Shown: positions 52,745 to 62,426, counted from the first letter of the stretch. The stretch is 64,000 nt of DNA from Sphaerisporangium sp. TRM90804 (GCF_029846175.1 NZ_JARWAC010000037.1:1-64000); one strand, 5' to 3'. A program made the numbers and translations. The notes: generated by a model not told the origin, from the sequence alone.

Positions 52745-53493
52745 CCGGCGACTCGGACGGCGACGCCGGCGGCGGTGAACGCCTCGTGCTGGTCGCGCGG
52801 GATGCCGGAGTCGGTGACCAGCACGTCGATGCGGCCGGGCGGGCACACGGTGGCGAAGGCGGTCTGGCGGAACTTGGCGGAGTCGGCGGCCACGACGACC
52901 CGGCGGGCCGAGGCGATGGCCGCCTGCTTGACGGCCACGTCGTCCAGGCCGTGGGCGGTCATGCCGTGCTCGGCCGACAGGCCGCAGCAGCCGATGACCG
53001 CGGTGTCGAAGCGCAGCGTCCCGATGGTGCTGACGGCCAGGGGGCCGGCGATGTTCTGCTCGCCGTGGCGCACCTCGCCGCCGGGCAGCACGACGCGGAC
53101 GCGGGGCGCGTCGGCGAGGGCGTTGAGGGTCTGCAGCGACAGCGGCAGGACGGTGAGCCTGCGGTCGCGGACGGCGCGGGCGACCTCCAGCGCCGTGGTG
53201 CCGCCGTCGAGCACGACCGCCTCGCCGTCGGCGAGCAGCGCGGCCACCTCGGCGGCGATGAGGCGCTTCTGCTCGGCGGCCTCGTGCTCGCGCACCCCGA
53301 ACGGCGGCTCCTCGCCGCGCAGCAGCAGGCTCTGCGCGCCGCCGCGGATGCGCCGGGCGACGCCCTGCTGGGCCAGCTCGTCCAGGTCGCGGCGGATGGT
53401 CATCTCCGAGACGCCGTGCTGGGCGGCGAGCTCGGCGACCGACACGCTGTCGGCGGCCATCAGCGCGTCGATGATTGATTTCAATCGATCCAT
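52741..53493 (-). CDS. DeoR-family transcriptional repressor
   Basis: Protein of 250 residues. Helix-turn-helix VSVAELAAQHGVSEMTIRRD (17-36) with LDELAQQG, then a DeoR sensor domain with VVLDGGTTALEVAR (phosphosugar loop) and ADSAKFRQTAFA. Typically binds a phosphorylated sugar. Controls itself and the coupled MFS gene, probably through the palindrome 3 bases upstream of its ATG. Confidence 0.93.
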   Translation of the reverse strand: MDRLKSIIDALMAADSVSVAELAAQHGVSEMTIRRDLDELAQQGVARRIRGGAQSLLLRGEEPPFGVREHEAAEQKRLIAAEVAALLADGEAVVLDGGTTALEVARAVRDRRLTVLPLSLQTLNALADAPRVRVVLPGGEVRHGEQNIAGPLAVSTIGTLRFDTAVIGCCGLSAEHGMTAHGLDDVAVKQAAIASARRVVVAADSAKFRQTAFATVCPPGRIDVLVTDSGIPRDQHEAFTAAGVAVRVAG

Positions 53494-53495
53494 GC

Positions 53496-53507
53496 GTTCA
53501 TATGAAC
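53496..53507. promoter_or_regulatory. Palindrome GTTCATATGAAC
   Basis: Perfect 12-base dyad 3-14 bases before the deoR start, in the short gap to the divergent WYL gene. Likely DeoR operator; a further TGTTCG half-site follows at about 53516. Confidence 0.55.
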
Positions 53508-53548
53508 ATTTGTGGTGTTCGTTTGGCAAGTCGGACACACTAGGGGGC

Positions 53549-54538
53549 ATGCGTGCGAGCCGTCTGCTGTCCCTGCTGCTGATGTTGCAGGCGCGTGGCC
53601 ACATGACGGCCACCGAGCTGGCGCGGGAGCTGGAGGTCTCGGTGCGCACGGTGTACCGCGACGTGGAGGCGCTGTCGTCCTCCGGCGTGCCGGTCTACGC
53701 CGACCGGGGCCCGGCCGGCGGGTACCGGCTGCTGGACGGCTATCGCACCCGCCTGACCGGCCTGACCGCCGAGGAGGCGTCCTCGCTGTTCCTGGCCGGA
53801 CTGCCCGGCCCGGCGGCGGAGCTGGGCCTGGGCGAGGTGGCCGCCGCCGCGGAGCTGAAGCTGCTGGCGGCCCTGCCGCCCGAGCCGCGCTCGCAGGCCT
53901 CGCGCATGCGCGAGCGGTTCCTGCTGGACGTGCCCGGCTGGTACCGGGAGGCCGACGACGTGCCGCACCTGGGGCAGGTGGCCGACGCGGTGTGGGAGGC
54001 GCGGCGCATCCGCATGGTCTACCGCCGCTGGGGGCCGGCCGAGGTGGAGCGGCGGGTGTGCCCGTACGGGCTGGTGCTCAAGGGCGGCTCCTGGTACATG
54101 GTGGCCGCGCCCGACGGGGAGCGGCCGCGCACCTACCGGGTCGCGCGCATCGTCTCGCTGGAGGTGCTGCCCGGCCGCTTCGCCCGGCCGGACGGGTTCG
54201 ACCTGCACGCTTTCTGGCGCGAGTACGCCGCCGGCTTCCGTGAGCGCATGTACACCGCCCACGCGACGGTGCGGCTGGCGCCGGGGGGCGAGGAGCGGCT
54301 GCGGCTGGCGATGGGCGTCCGCCCGGCCGACGAGGCCCTGGCGGCGGGGGGTCCGCCGGAGCCGGACGGGTGGCGGACGCTGCGCGTGCCGGTGGAGTCG
54401 GTCAGGCACGCCTGCTGGCTGCTGCTGCGCATGGGCCCCTGCGTCGAGGTGCTGGAGCCGCCCGAGCTGCGCGAGATGATGGTCGCCGCCGTGGCGGGGC
54501 TGTCGGCCATCTACGGCACCGGCGCGCCCTCCGCCTGA
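53549..54538 (+). CDS. WYL-domain transcriptional regulator (YafY/PafC type)
   Basis: Protein of 329 residues. N-terminal HTH ATELARELEVSVRTVYRDVE (21-40) with GVPVYADRGPAGGYRLLDGY, then a WYL domain with RVCPYGLVLKGGSWYMVA and TYRVARIVSLEVL, and a C-terminal WCX region. WYL domains sense nucleic acids or other ligands, often in DNA damage or defence control. Divergent from the deoR gene. Target unknown. Confidence 0.92.
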   Translation: MRASRLLSLLLMLQARGHMTATELARELEVSVRTVYRDVEALSSSGVPVYADRGPAGGYRLLDGYRTRLTGLTAEEASSLFLAGLPGPAAELGLGEVAAAAELKLLAALPPEPRSQASRMRERFLLDVPGWYREADDVPHLGQVADAVWEARRIRMVYRRWGPAEVERRVCPYGLVLKGGSWYMVAAPDGERPRTYRVARIVSLEVLPGRFARPDGFDLHAFWREYAAGFRERMYTAHATVRLAPGGEERLRLAMGVRPADEALAAGGPPEPDGWRTLRVPVESVRHACWLLLRMGPCVEVLEPPELREMMVAAVAGLSAIYGTGAPSA

Positions 54539-54550
54539 CAGGCCGGCGCG

Positions 54551-55045
54551 TCACCGGGTGGGCGCCCCGGTGAGGGTGACGTCGTAGGAGGGGAACGCGG
54601 CGGCGGCGGGCACCTCGTGGGGGGAGATGACCACGACGGGGCAGCGCGCCCCGGTGATGCAGGCGGCCAGCACCGGGTTGGCGGCCGGGGCGCCGGTGTC
54701 GCTCCTGCGGACCCCCAGGACGAGCATCTCGGCCTCCTCGCAGTGCGCCAGCAGCACCTGGGCCGGGGGGCCGTGGGCCACGACGGGCGCCAGCGTGCGG
54801 GAGACCTGGGCGACCAGGCGCCGCGTCCGCTCCCTGATCGCCTCGTACTCCTCCTCGTGGGAGCGCCAGCTGCCCATGGGGGCGTACGAGGCCCGGTGCT
54901 GGCCCGACCACTGCCAGGCGTGCACGGGCTGGACCACCGCCTCGCGCAGCCGGGCCTCGGCGATGGCCCAGCGCAGCGCGGCGACGGAGACGGGGGAGTG
55001 GTTGACGCCGACGACGATGCGCGGCCGGATGCTTTTGCGGGTCAC
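54551..55045 (-). CDS. Universal stress protein family protein
   Basis: Protein of 164 residues with UspA fold. RIVVGVNHSPVSVAALRWAI and EEAEMLVLGVRRSD. The usual ATP loop (GxRGxGG-9x-GS) is only partly kept: VLGVRRSDTGAPAANPVLAA. GTG 55045 follows GGAGGAGG. Converges with the WYL gene. Ligand binding uncertain. Confidence 0.88.
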   Translation of the reverse strand: MTRKSIRPRIVVGVNHSPVSVAALRWAIAEARLREAVVQPVHAWQWSGQHRASYAPMGSWRSHEEEYEAIRERTRRLVAQVSRTLAPVVAHGPPAQVLLAHCEEAEMLVLGVRRSDTGAPAANPVLAACITGARCPVVVISPHEVPAAAAFPSYDVTLTGAPTR

Positions 55046-55301
55046 GGAAACCTCCTCCACCGAGCATCGCTCCCGGGTGGTGAGGCGGCGTCAAAGCCCC
55101 TGGAAAAAAATCACACTAAATGTCGTATAGCGCGTACGGGTGGTAACCCGTCCCGGTGAACGGCCGGTGGACGCGGCACCGGGCGGGGGTCACGCCGTGC
55201 CGCACCGGTACTCCTGATCTACAATGTAAAGCCGGTGGCTGTGGACACCATTCCCGTCCGCACACCTGTCACAACCCACACCGACCGGGGAGGCCTCCGG
55301 G
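55046..55301. other. Regulatory region before the Usp gene
   Basis: 256 bases with an AT-rich segment (55102-55132, run of seven A), the stem ACGGGT-GGTA-ACCCGT (55136-55151) and the CCTGATCTACAATGTAAAG motif (55213-55231). Likely Usp promoter region. Confidence 0.5.
55213..55231. promoter_or_regulatory. CCTGATCTACAATGTAAAG motif (BlaI-like dyad)
   Basis: GATCTACA-A-TGTAAAG is a near dyad of the BlaI/CopY operator type. Second copy of the motif at 29171-29189. Confidence 0.4.
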
Positions 55302-56117
55302 TCAGTGGACGGAGAAGCCGCCGTCGACGTACATGACCTGGCCGGTGATGTAGGCGGCGGCGTCGCTCGCCAGCAGGACGGCGGCGCCGGCGAAGTCGCC
55401 GGGCAGGCCGTTGCGGCCGGTCATGGAGCGGGCCGCCATCGCCTCGACGCGGCCGGGGATGGCCTGCGCGGGGGCGGTGAGCGGGGTGAGCACGAAGCCG
55501 GGCAGGATCGTGTTGCAGCTCACGCCGCGGGCCGACCAGGCCTCGGCCTGTGAGCGGGTGAGGCCGGCGAGGGCGGCCTTGCTGACGCCGTAGGCGCCGC
55601 TGTCGCCGAAGGCGCTGATCGACTGCTGGGAGCCGACGTTGATGACGCGGCCCCAGCCGCGCGCGGCCATGCGCGGCCCGAAGTGCTGACCCAGGCGGTA
55701 GGGGGCGGTGATGTTGACCCGCATGGTGGTCTCGTAGTCGTCGTCGGTGAGCTCGGCCATCGGGCGGCGGATGTTGTTGGCGGCGACGTTGGCCAGGATG
55801 TCGATCTCGCCGAGCGGGCCGGCGGCCCGCGCGCAGACGTCGCCGACGGCGGCGGGGTCGCCCAGGTCGGCGCTGATCGTCGCCACGCGCACGCCGTGCC
55901 CGCGCAGCCGCTCGGCGGCGGCGTCGAGTTCCGGGCGCCTGCGGGCGACCAGGACGACGGCCGCTCCGGCGCGTCCGAGGGCCTCGGCGACGGCGTAGCC
56001 GATGCCGGAGCTGCCGCCGGTGACCAGGGCGGTGCGCCCGGCGAGGGAGAACAGCTCGCGCAGGTAGGCGTCGGGGGAGGCGGGCGCCGGGCCGCCGTGT
56101 TCGTCCGGGGCGTGCAT
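55302..56117 (-). CDS. Short-chain dehydrogenase/reductase
   Basis: NAD(P)-dependent SDR of 271 residues. Cofactor loop TGGSSGIG near 33, catalytic Ser in VGSQQSIS, and YGVSK (Tyr-x-x-x-Lys) near 172. The usual NNAG is NVAANN here. FVLTPLT and YVDGGFS end the fold. Related to gluconate 5-dehydrogenase/3-oxoacyl reductases; substrate unknown. ATG 56117 is preferred; GTG 56135 is in frame. Ribosome site weak for both. Confidence 0.9.
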   Translation of the reverse strand: MHAPDEHGGPAPASPDAYLRELFSLAGRTALVTGGSSGIGYAVAEALGRAGAAVVLVARRRPELDAAAERLRGHGVRVATISADLGDPAAVGDVCARAAGPLGEIDILANVAANNIRRPMAELTDDDYETTMRVNITAPYRLGQHFGPRMAARGWGRVINVGSQQSISAFGDSGAYGVSKAALAGLTRSQAEAWSARGVSCNTILPGFVLTPLTAPAQAIPGRVEAMAARSMTGRNGLPGDFAGAAVLLASDAAAYITGQVMYVDGGFSVH

Positions 56118-56193
56118 GGGGGTGGAGGTTATCACCGCGCCCCGGTGCCGCGATCAGCGGCGGGCGCCGGGCGGGCGGCGCGGGGCGGCGGGG

Positions 56194-56643
56194 TCAGCAG
56201 GCGTCGTAGAGCTCGTCGGCGGCGACCAGCAGCGCGCGCATGACGTGGTCGGCCTGGCGCAGGGTGTCCAGGTCGAGGCGGCCGAGCAGCTCGCGGAACC
56301 TGCTCAGGCCGGCGTCGGCGAACTCCTCGGTCATGTGCCGGCCGGCGTCGGTGAGCTCGACCCTGCGGATGCGGCGGTCGTCGGGGTCCTCGCGGCGGGC
56401 GACCAGGCCCTGGGCGACGAGGCGGTCGACGATGCCGGTGACGGTGCCGAGCCCGGTGCCCAGGGCGTGCGCGAGCTCCTGGCCGGAGACCGAGCCGCGG
56501 TGGGCGAGGATGAGGGCGACCTTCAGCTGCTGCATGGTGAGGCTCAGGGCGAGCAGCGGCATGGAACGGTCGTGGGCGAAAAAACGCCCCAGGGCGTGCT
56601 GTGCCTGGGTGATGTTTCCGACCAGCGCGTCTCTCTCGTCCAC
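56194..56643 (-). CDS. MarR-family regulator, divergent from RND exporter
   Basis: Protein of 149 residues. Winged helix with SGQELAHALGTGLGTVTGIVDRLVAQGLVARREDPDDRR split about 54-93, the wing motif DPDDRR being diagnostic. It faces the large RND gene across a 146-base gap with a dyad over the likely exporter promoter, so it probably represses the pump until it binds a substrate. Confidence 0.93.
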   Translation of the reverse strand: MDERDALVGNITQAQHALGRFFAHDRSMPLLALSLTMQQLKVALILAHRGSVSGQELAHALGTGLGTVTGIVDRLVAQGLVARREDPDDRRIRRVELTDAGRHMTEEFADAGLSRFRELLGRLDLDTLRQADHVMRALLVAADELYDAC

Positions 56644-56680
56644 ATCCGCCTTTCGACTGCCCTGATCAGGTTACCAGGAG

Positions 56681-56721
56681 TTCATACGCTCACTAAATAT
56701 TCGTATCATGCGAAGTGTTAG
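56681..56721 (+). promoter_or_regulatory. RND promoter overlapped by MarR-type dyad
   Basis: TTCATA (56681-56686), 17 bases, TATCAT (56704-56709). Dyad CTAANNNTTCG-TATCATG-CGAANNNTTAG (56693-56721) covers the -10. Confidence 0.55.
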
Positions 56722-56789
56722 CATTGCCGGAAAGTCTCCGCGTCGCGCACATCCCCCGACGCAACGATCCCCCTTGGAAGGTCACGTCT

Positions 56790-59700
56790 ATGACCGCATT
56801 GGCCAGGCTGAGCCTCGCCAACCGGAGCCTCGTCATCATGATCGCGCTGGTGATCAGCGCGTTCGGCGCCTATGCGATTCCCTCGCTCAAGCAGCAGCTG
56901 CTGCCGTCGCTGTCGTTCCCGGGGGCCTTCGTGATCGCCCCCTACGCGGGGGCCTCGCCGGACATCGTCGAGGAGCAGGTCGCCGAGCCGATCGAGAGCA
57001 GCTTCCAGGGCATCGCCGGCGTGACGGAGATCACCTCCACCTCCCGCGAGGGCGGCGCCCAGATCCAGGTGTCGTTCGAGTACGGCACCGACGTCGAGGG
57101 AGCGGTCGCCAAGCTGCAGCAGGCGGTCGGCCGGCTGCAACTGCCCGGCGGGGTGGAACCGACGGTGGTGGCGGGCAACACCGACGACATCCCGGTGATG
57201 GTGCTGGCGGTGGGCGACGGCGGCGACGCGCGCGCGATGTACGAGAAGCTGCGGCGCATCGCGGTGCCGGAGCTGCAGGGCATCACCGGGGTGCGCGAGG
57301 CGGCCGTGACCGGCGCCCGCGAGGAGACGCTGGTCATCACCCCCGACCTGGGCAAGATGCTGAGGCTGGGCGTGTCGCCGGCGGCCATCCCCGACCTGTT
57401 GCGCGCCAACGGAACGCCGGTGCCCGCGGGCACGCTCGTCGAGGACGGCAGGTCGCTGACCGTGCAGGTCGGCCGGCGCGTCGACTCGGTGGAGGACCTG
57501 AAGAACCTGTACCTCACCCCGCAGGCCCCGGCGCAACCGGCGCAGCCGGCGCGCCCGCAGGGCCAGCAGGGCCAGCAGCCCGGCCAGGGCGGGGCGGCCG
57601 CGCCGCAGAGCCCGGCGGGCCCGGCCCAGCAGGCGGCTCCGCGGCCGGTGAAGCTCGGTGACGTCGTCACCGTCGAGCAGCGGCAGGCCGAGGCCACCAC
57701 GGTCACCCGCACCAACGGCCAGGCGAGCCTGGGCGTGTCGGTGACGATGACCCCCGACGGCAACGCCGTGCAGATCTCCCACGACGTGCGCGACAAGCTG
57801 GCGGGCCTGACCCGCGCGCTGGGCGACGCCTCGGAGATCACCGTGGTGTTCGACCAGGCCCCCTACGTCGAGCGCTCCATCGAGGACCTGACGACCGAGG
57901 GCCTGCTGGGCCTGGCGTTCGCGGTGATCGTCATCCTGGTGTTCCTGCTGTCGATCCGCTCGACGATCGTCACGGCGGTGTCCATCCCGCTGTCGGTCGT
58001 CATCGCGCTGATCGCGCTGTGGATCGGGGACTACTCGCTCAACCTGCTCACGCTGGGCGCGATGACGATCGCGATCGGCCGGGTTGTGGACGACTCGATC
58101 GTCGTGCTGGAGAACATCAAACGCCACCTGGGGTATGGCGAGGCCAAACGCGACGCGGTGCTGACCGGCGTGCGCGAGGTGAGCGGCGCGGTGACCGCCT
58201 CGACGCTGACCACGGTGGCGGTGTTCCTGCCGATCGCGTTCGTGGGCGGCCTGGTGGGCCAGCTGTTCGCGCCGTTCGCGATCACGGTGACGGTGGCGCT
58301 GCTGGCGTCGCTGCTGGTGTCGCTGACGGTGATCCCGGTGCTGGCGTACTGGTTCCTCAAGGCTCCCAGGCTGTCGCCCGAGCAGACGCGGGCGGTGCGC
58401 GAGGAGGCCGAGGCCAAGGAGCTGCGCAGCCCGCTGCAGCGGGCGTACCTGCCGGTGCTGCGGTTCGCGACCCGGCGGCGCCTGGTGACGCTGCTGGCCG
58501 GGGTCCTGGTGTTCGTCGGCACGCTGGCGCTGGCGCCGGGCCTGAAGACCAACTTCATCGACTCCTCGGGCAACGACTCGATCTCGGTGACCCAGAAGAT
58601 GCCCCCGGGCACCGACCTGGCGACCACCGACGAGGCGGCCAAGAAGGTCGAGCAGGTGCTCGCCTCCACCACCGAGGTCGCGTCCTACCAGGTAAACGTG
58701 GGCTCCGGCGGCACCTTCGCCGGCGGGGTCGGCGGGTCGGCCGACCGGGCGTCGTTCTCGGTGACGGTCGCCGAGGGCGTCGACACCCCGGTGCTGGAGC
58801 AGTCCCTGCGCGACCGGCTGGGCGCGCTGCAGGGCGCCGGACAGGTGACCGTCGGCGGTCAGGGCGGCGGCGGGTTCGCCTCCGACCGCGCCGAGGTGAT
58901 CCTGCAGGGCGCCGACCAGGACGCGCTGGAGTCGGGCGCCGACACCGTGCTGGCCGCGCTCAAGCAGATCGACGGCCTTCGGGACGTCACCTCCAACCTG
59001 CAGGCCAGCGCGCCGCGCATCGACGTGCGGGTCGACCGCCGCAAGGCGGCGGCCAAGGGCCTGACCGAGGCGGGCATCGGGCAGCTGGTGGCGCAGTCGT
59101 TCCGCGGCGCGCCGATCGGGCAGATCACCCTGGACGGGCAGGCCAGCGACATCATCCTGCGGACCGGCGGGGGCGCCCCGGCCGACCTGGGCGAGGTACG
59201 CGACCTGACGCTGCCCACGGCGGCCGGCGCGGTCAAGCTGTCCAGCGTGGCCGAGGTGCGCCAGGTGGACGGCCCGTCGCAGATCACCCGCAAGGACGGC
59301 GACCGCACGGCGTCGGTGTCGGCCGCGGCCACCGCCAGCGACCTGGGCACCGTCACCGCCAAGATGACCGAGAAGATGGAGTCGCTGACCCTGCCCGCCG
59401 GGGTGAGCTACAGCATCGGCGGCGTCAGCGCCGACCAGGACGAGGCGTTCGGACAGCTGGGCCTGGCCATGCTGGCGGCCATCGCCATCGTCTTCATGAT
59501 CATGGTGGCGACGTTCCGCAGCTTCGTGCAGCCGCTGATCCTGCTGGTGTCCATCCCGTTCGCCGCCACCGGCGCGATCGGCCTGCTGCGCCTCACCGAC
59601 ACCCCGCTGGGCGTGCCGGCGATGATCGGCATGCTGATGCTCATCGGCATCGTGGTGACCAACGCGATCGTGCTGATCGACCTGATCAACCAGTATCGCG

Positions 59701-60023
59701 AGCAGGGGCTCGGCGTGGTGGAGGCCGTGCTGGAGGGCGGCAGGCGGCGCCTGCGGCCCATCCTGATGACCGCCATCGCCACGATCTGCGCCCTGACGCC
59801 GATGGCGGTCGGGCTCACCGGGTCGGGCGGGTTCATCTCCCAGCCGCTGGCCATCGTGGTGATCGGCGGCCTGGTGTCCTCGACGCTGCTGACGCTGGTG
59901 CTGGTGCCCACCCTGTACACGCTCGTCGAGCGCGCCAAGGAGCGGTTGCGCCCCCGCCCGAAGCCGCCGGCCGAGCCGGAGGACGTCACCGTGTACGACA
60001 CCGAGGCGATGGCCGCGCGCTGA
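56790..60023 (+). CDS. RND-superfamily efflux transporter (HAE1-like)
   Basis: Membrane transporter of 1077 residues. Helix 1 (SLVIMIALVISAFGAYAI), two large extracytoplasmic loops, helices 2-6 with the proton-relay GRVVDDSIVVLENIKRH (Asp-Asp in helix 4), and mirrored second half (GIVVTNAIVLIDLINQYREQ). A Gln/Pro/Ala-rich insert of about 45 residues sits in the first loop. No membrane-fusion or outer-membrane partner is nearby, as expected for an organism without an outer membrane. ATG 56790 follows GGAAGG. Under control of the divergent MarR protein; substrates probably drugs or lipids. Confidence 0.93.
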   Translation: MTALARLSLANRSLVIMIALVISAFGAYAIPSLKQQLLPSLSFPGAFVIAPYAGASPDIVEEQVAEPIESSFQGIAGVTEITSTSREGGAQIQVSFEYGTDVEGAVAKLQQAVGRLQLPGGVEPTVVAGNTDDIPVMVLAVGDGGDARAMYEKLRRIAVPELQGITGVREAAVTGAREETLVITPDLGKMLRLGVSPAAIPDLLRANGTPVPAGTLVEDGRSLTVQVGRRVDSVEDLKNLYLTPQAPAQPAQPARPQGQQGQQPGQGGAAAPQSPAGPAQQAAPRPVKLGDVVTVEQRQAEATTVTRTNGQASLGVSVTMTPDGNAVQISHDVRDKLAGLTRALGDASEITVVFDQAPYVERSIEDLTTEGLLGLAFAVIVILVFLLSIRSTIVTAVSIPLSVVIALIALWIGDYSLNLLTLGAMTIAIGRVVDDSIVVLENIKRHLGYGEAKRDAVLTGVREVSGAVTASTLTTVAVFLPIAFVGGLVGQLFAPFAITVTVALLASLLVSLTVIPVLAYWFLKAPRLSPEQTRAVREEAEAKELRSPLQRAYLPVLRFATRRRLVTLLAGVLVFVGTLALAPGLKTNFIDSSGNDSISVTQKMPPGTDLATTDEAAKKVEQVLASTTEVASYQVNVGSGGTFAGGVGGSADRASFSVTVAEGVDTPVLEQSLRDRLGALQGAGQVTVGGQGGGGFASDRAEVILQGADQDALESGADTVLAALKQIDGLRDVTSNLQASAPRIDVRVDRRKAAAKGLTEAGIGQLVAQSFRGAPIGQITLDGQASDIILRTGGGAPADLGEVRDLTLPTAAGAVKLSSVAEVRQVDGPSQITRKDGDRTASVSAAATASDLGTVTAKMTEKMESLTLPAGVSYSIGGVSADQDEAFGQLGLAMLAAIAIVFMIMVATFRSFVQPLILLVSIPFAATGAIGLLRLTDTPLGVPAMIGMLMLIGIVVTNAIVLIDLINQYREQGLGVVEAVLEGGRRRLRPILMTAIATICALTPMAVGLTGSGGFISQPLAIVVIGGLVSSTLLTLVLVPTLYTLVERAKERLRPRPKPPAEPEDVTVYDTEAMAAR

Positions 60024-60156
60024 CGGCGCGCCGCCCCGCGGACCGGGCCGCCTCGACGGCGGCCCGGTCAGCGGCGCGCCGGGCGCGTGGGCGGGTTCGC
60101 GGGGTGCGAGGCCGGGGTGTGCGCGCGGCGGGGCGGCCCTTCTACACTGGGGCAAC

Positions 60157-61587
60157 GTGACCGCCAAGCCTCGCATCCCCAACGTCCTCGCCGCCCGTTA
60201 CGCCTCTCCGGAGCTGGCCCGCGTGTGGTCGCCCGAGCACAAGGTGGTGGCCGAACGGCGGCTGTGGCTGGCCGTGCTGCGCGCCCAGGCCGAGCTGGGC
60301 GTGCCCGTGCCGCCCGGCGTGGCCGACGACTACGAGCGGGTCGTCGACAAGGTCGACCTGTCCTCCATCGCCGCGCGCGAGCGGCTGACCCGCCACGACG
60401 TCAAGGCCCGCATCGAGGAGTTCAACGACCTGGCCGGGCACGAGCACGTCCACAAGGGCATGACCTCGCGCGACCTGACCGAGAACGTCGAGCAGCTTCA
60501 GATCCGCGACAGCCTGCTGCTGGTGCGCGACCGCACCGTGGCGCTGCTGGCCCACCTGGCCGACCTCGCCGAGCGCCACTCGGGCACGGTGATGGCCGGG
60601 CGGTCGCACAACGTCGCCGCGCAGGCCACCACGCTGGGCAAGCGGTTCGCCACCGCGGCCGACGAGCTGCTGGTGGCGTTCACGCGCCTGGAGGAGCTGA
60701 TCGGCCGCTACCCGCTGCGCGGCGTCAAGGGGCCGGTGGGCACCGCGCAGGACATGCTCGACCTGCTGGGCGGCGACCGCGCGGCGCTGGCCGACCTGGA
60801 GGGGCGGGTGGCGCGGCACCTGGGCTTCTCTGCGGGGCTGACCAGCGTGGGGCAGGTGTACCCGAGGTCGCTGGACTACGACGTGCTGACGACCCTGGTG
60901 CAGCTGGCCGCCGCGCCGTCCAGCCTGGCCAAGACGATCCGGCTGATGGCCGGGCACGAGCTGGTCACCGAGGGCTTCAAGGAGGGCCAGGTCGGCTCCA
61001 GCGCCATGCCGCACAAGATGAACACCCGCTCCTGCGAGCGGGTCAACGGCCTGACGGTCGTGCTGCGGGGCTACGCCTCGATGGCCGGGGAGCTGGCCGG
61101 CGACCAGTGGAACGAGGGCGACGTGTCGTGCTCGGTGGTGCGCCGGGTGGCGCTGCCCGACGCGTTCTTCGCCTTCGACGGGCTGGTGGAGACCATGCTC
61201 ACCGTGCTGGCGGAGTTCGGCGCCTTCCCCGCGGTCATCGCCGCCGAGCTCGACCGCTACCTGCCGTTCCTGGCCACCACCAAGATGCTGATGGCGGCGG
61301 TGCGGGCCGGGGTGGGCCGGGAGACCGCCCACGAGCTGATCAAGGAGCACGCGGTCGCCTCGGCGCTGGCGATGCGCGAGAGCGGCGCGCCCAACCGGCT
61401 GCTGGAGCGCCTGGCCGCCGACGAGCGGTTCCCGCTGGACGCCGCCGCGCTGGAGGGCCTGCTGGCCGACCCCGCGCCGTTCACCGGCGCCGCGGCCGCC
61501 CAGGTGGACGAGGTGGTGGCGCGGGTCGGCGCCGTGGTGGCGCGCCACCCGAGGGCGGCGGCCTACCGCCCGGGCGCCATCCTGTGA
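60157..61587 (+). CDS. purB: Adenylosuccinate lyase
   Basis: Cytoplasmic enzyme of 476 residues in purine synthesis; splits SAICAR and adenylosuccinate, releasing fumarate. Superfamily signature SSAMPHKMN (about 287-295, catalytic Ser loop), KGMTSRDLTEN (about 107) and GRSHNVAAQ (catalytic His). GTG start lies close behind a TACACT -10-like box, so the leader is short. Stop overlaps the following GNAT gene by 4 bases. Confidence 0.95.
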   Translation: MTAKPRIPNVLAARYASPELARVWSPEHKVVAERRLWLAVLRAQAELGVPVPPGVADDYERVVDKVDLSSIAARERLTRHDVKARIEEFNDLAGHEHVHKGMTSRDLTENVEQLQIRDSLLLVRDRTVALLAHLADLAERHSGTVMAGRSHNVAAQATTLGKRFATAADELLVAFTRLEELIGRYPLRGVKGPVGTAQDMLDLLGGDRAALADLEGRVARHLGFSAGLTSVGQVYPRSLDYDVLTTLVQLAAAPSSLAKTIRLMAGHELVTEGFKEGQVGSSAMPHKMNTRSCERVNGLTVVLRGYASMAGELAGDQWNEGDVSCSVVRRVALPDAFFAFDGLVETMLTVLAEFGAFPAVIAAELDRYLPFLATTKMLMAAVRAGVGRETAHELIKEHAVASALAMRESGAPNRLLERLAADERFPLDAAALEGLLADPAPFTGAAAAQVDEVVARVGAVVARHPRAAAYRPGAIL

Positions 61588-62315
61588 TCCGCGAGCTGAG
61601 CACCCTGGGCGACGTCCTCACGGCGGCCGGGGACGATCTGACGATCGTGTGGGCGGCGCAGGACATGCGGCCGGGCACCCGCGCGTTCGCCCTGGGCGAG
61701 GCGGTCGCGGTCGCCGCTCCGGCCCTGGCCCGCCGCGACCGGCTGGTGGTGGCCGGCCCGCTGGACGACGTGGCCCCGCTGGTGCGGCACGCGCTGGCCG
61801 AGGTCGGGCCGGCGTACCGGCCGATGGGGGACGAAGGGCTGGTCCGCGCCCTGGCCGAACGCGTCGAGCGGGTGCGTTTCGAGGCGGCGTTCCTGTGGAT
61901 GCAGACCGCCGCGCCCGCGCCGGGCGAGGTGGGCAAGACCGTCTGGCTGGAGGACGCCGACACCGCGCGCGTGAGCGAGCTGCTGGCCGTCGCGGCCCCC
62001 GGCTCCTACGCCGTGCCGGGGGTGCCCGGGGTGCGGCGGTGGGCGGGGATGCGCGCCGACAGCGGAGAGCTGGTCTCGGTGGCCGCCGACGCCTGGAGCT
62101 GCTCGTCCGTCGGGTTCATCGCCGGGGTGGCCACCGCCGGGGCGCGGCGCAGGCGGGGCCACTCCGAGGCGGTGTGCCGGTTCGTGCTCAACGACCTGAT
62201 GGCCGCGCACGGGCGGGTGGCGCTGATGGCCGACTCCTGGAACGGCTCGGCCGTCGGCGTGTACGAGCGGCTGGGCATGAGCCTGCGGAACGTCGCCGCC
62301 GCGCACGCCGACTGA
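61584..62315 (+). CDS. GNAT-family N-acetyltransferase
   Basis: Protein of 243 residues. The C-terminal half has the GNAT fold with VSVAADAWSCSSVGFIAGVAT and the acetyl-CoA loop RRRRGHSEAVCRFV (R/Q-x-x-G-x-S/A type), ending GVYERLGM. The N-terminal 100 residues are unrecognised. Coupled to purB through GTGA. Substrate unknown. Confidence 0.88.
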   Translation: MIRELSTLGDVLTAAGDDLTIVWAAQDMRPGTRAFALGEAVAVAAPALARRDRLVVAGPLDDVAPLVRHALAEVGPAYRPMGDEGLVRALAERVERVRFEAAFLWMQTAAPAPGEVGKTVWLEDADTARVSELLAVAAPGSYAVPGVPGVRRWAGMRADSGELVSVAADAWSCSSVGFIAGVATAGARRRRGHSEAVCRFVLNDLMAAHGRVALMADSWNGSAVGVYERLGMSLRNVAAAHAD

Positions 62316-62426
62316 TGGCCCGCCGCGCCGGCTGACCGCGCGCCCACGGTGATTGACCGCACCCCCGCGGCGTGCTTGAGGGTAAGCCCGTGCTCCCCCT
62401 CCGGTCACGTGATGTGATCGCGGAGG

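Noticed and set aside
56718-60182. Very long minus-strand open frame opposite the RND gene
   Set aside because: Low-complexity His/Arg/Gly/Ala sequence typical of the antisense frame of a GC-rich gene; the plus-strand RND protein is unambiguous.
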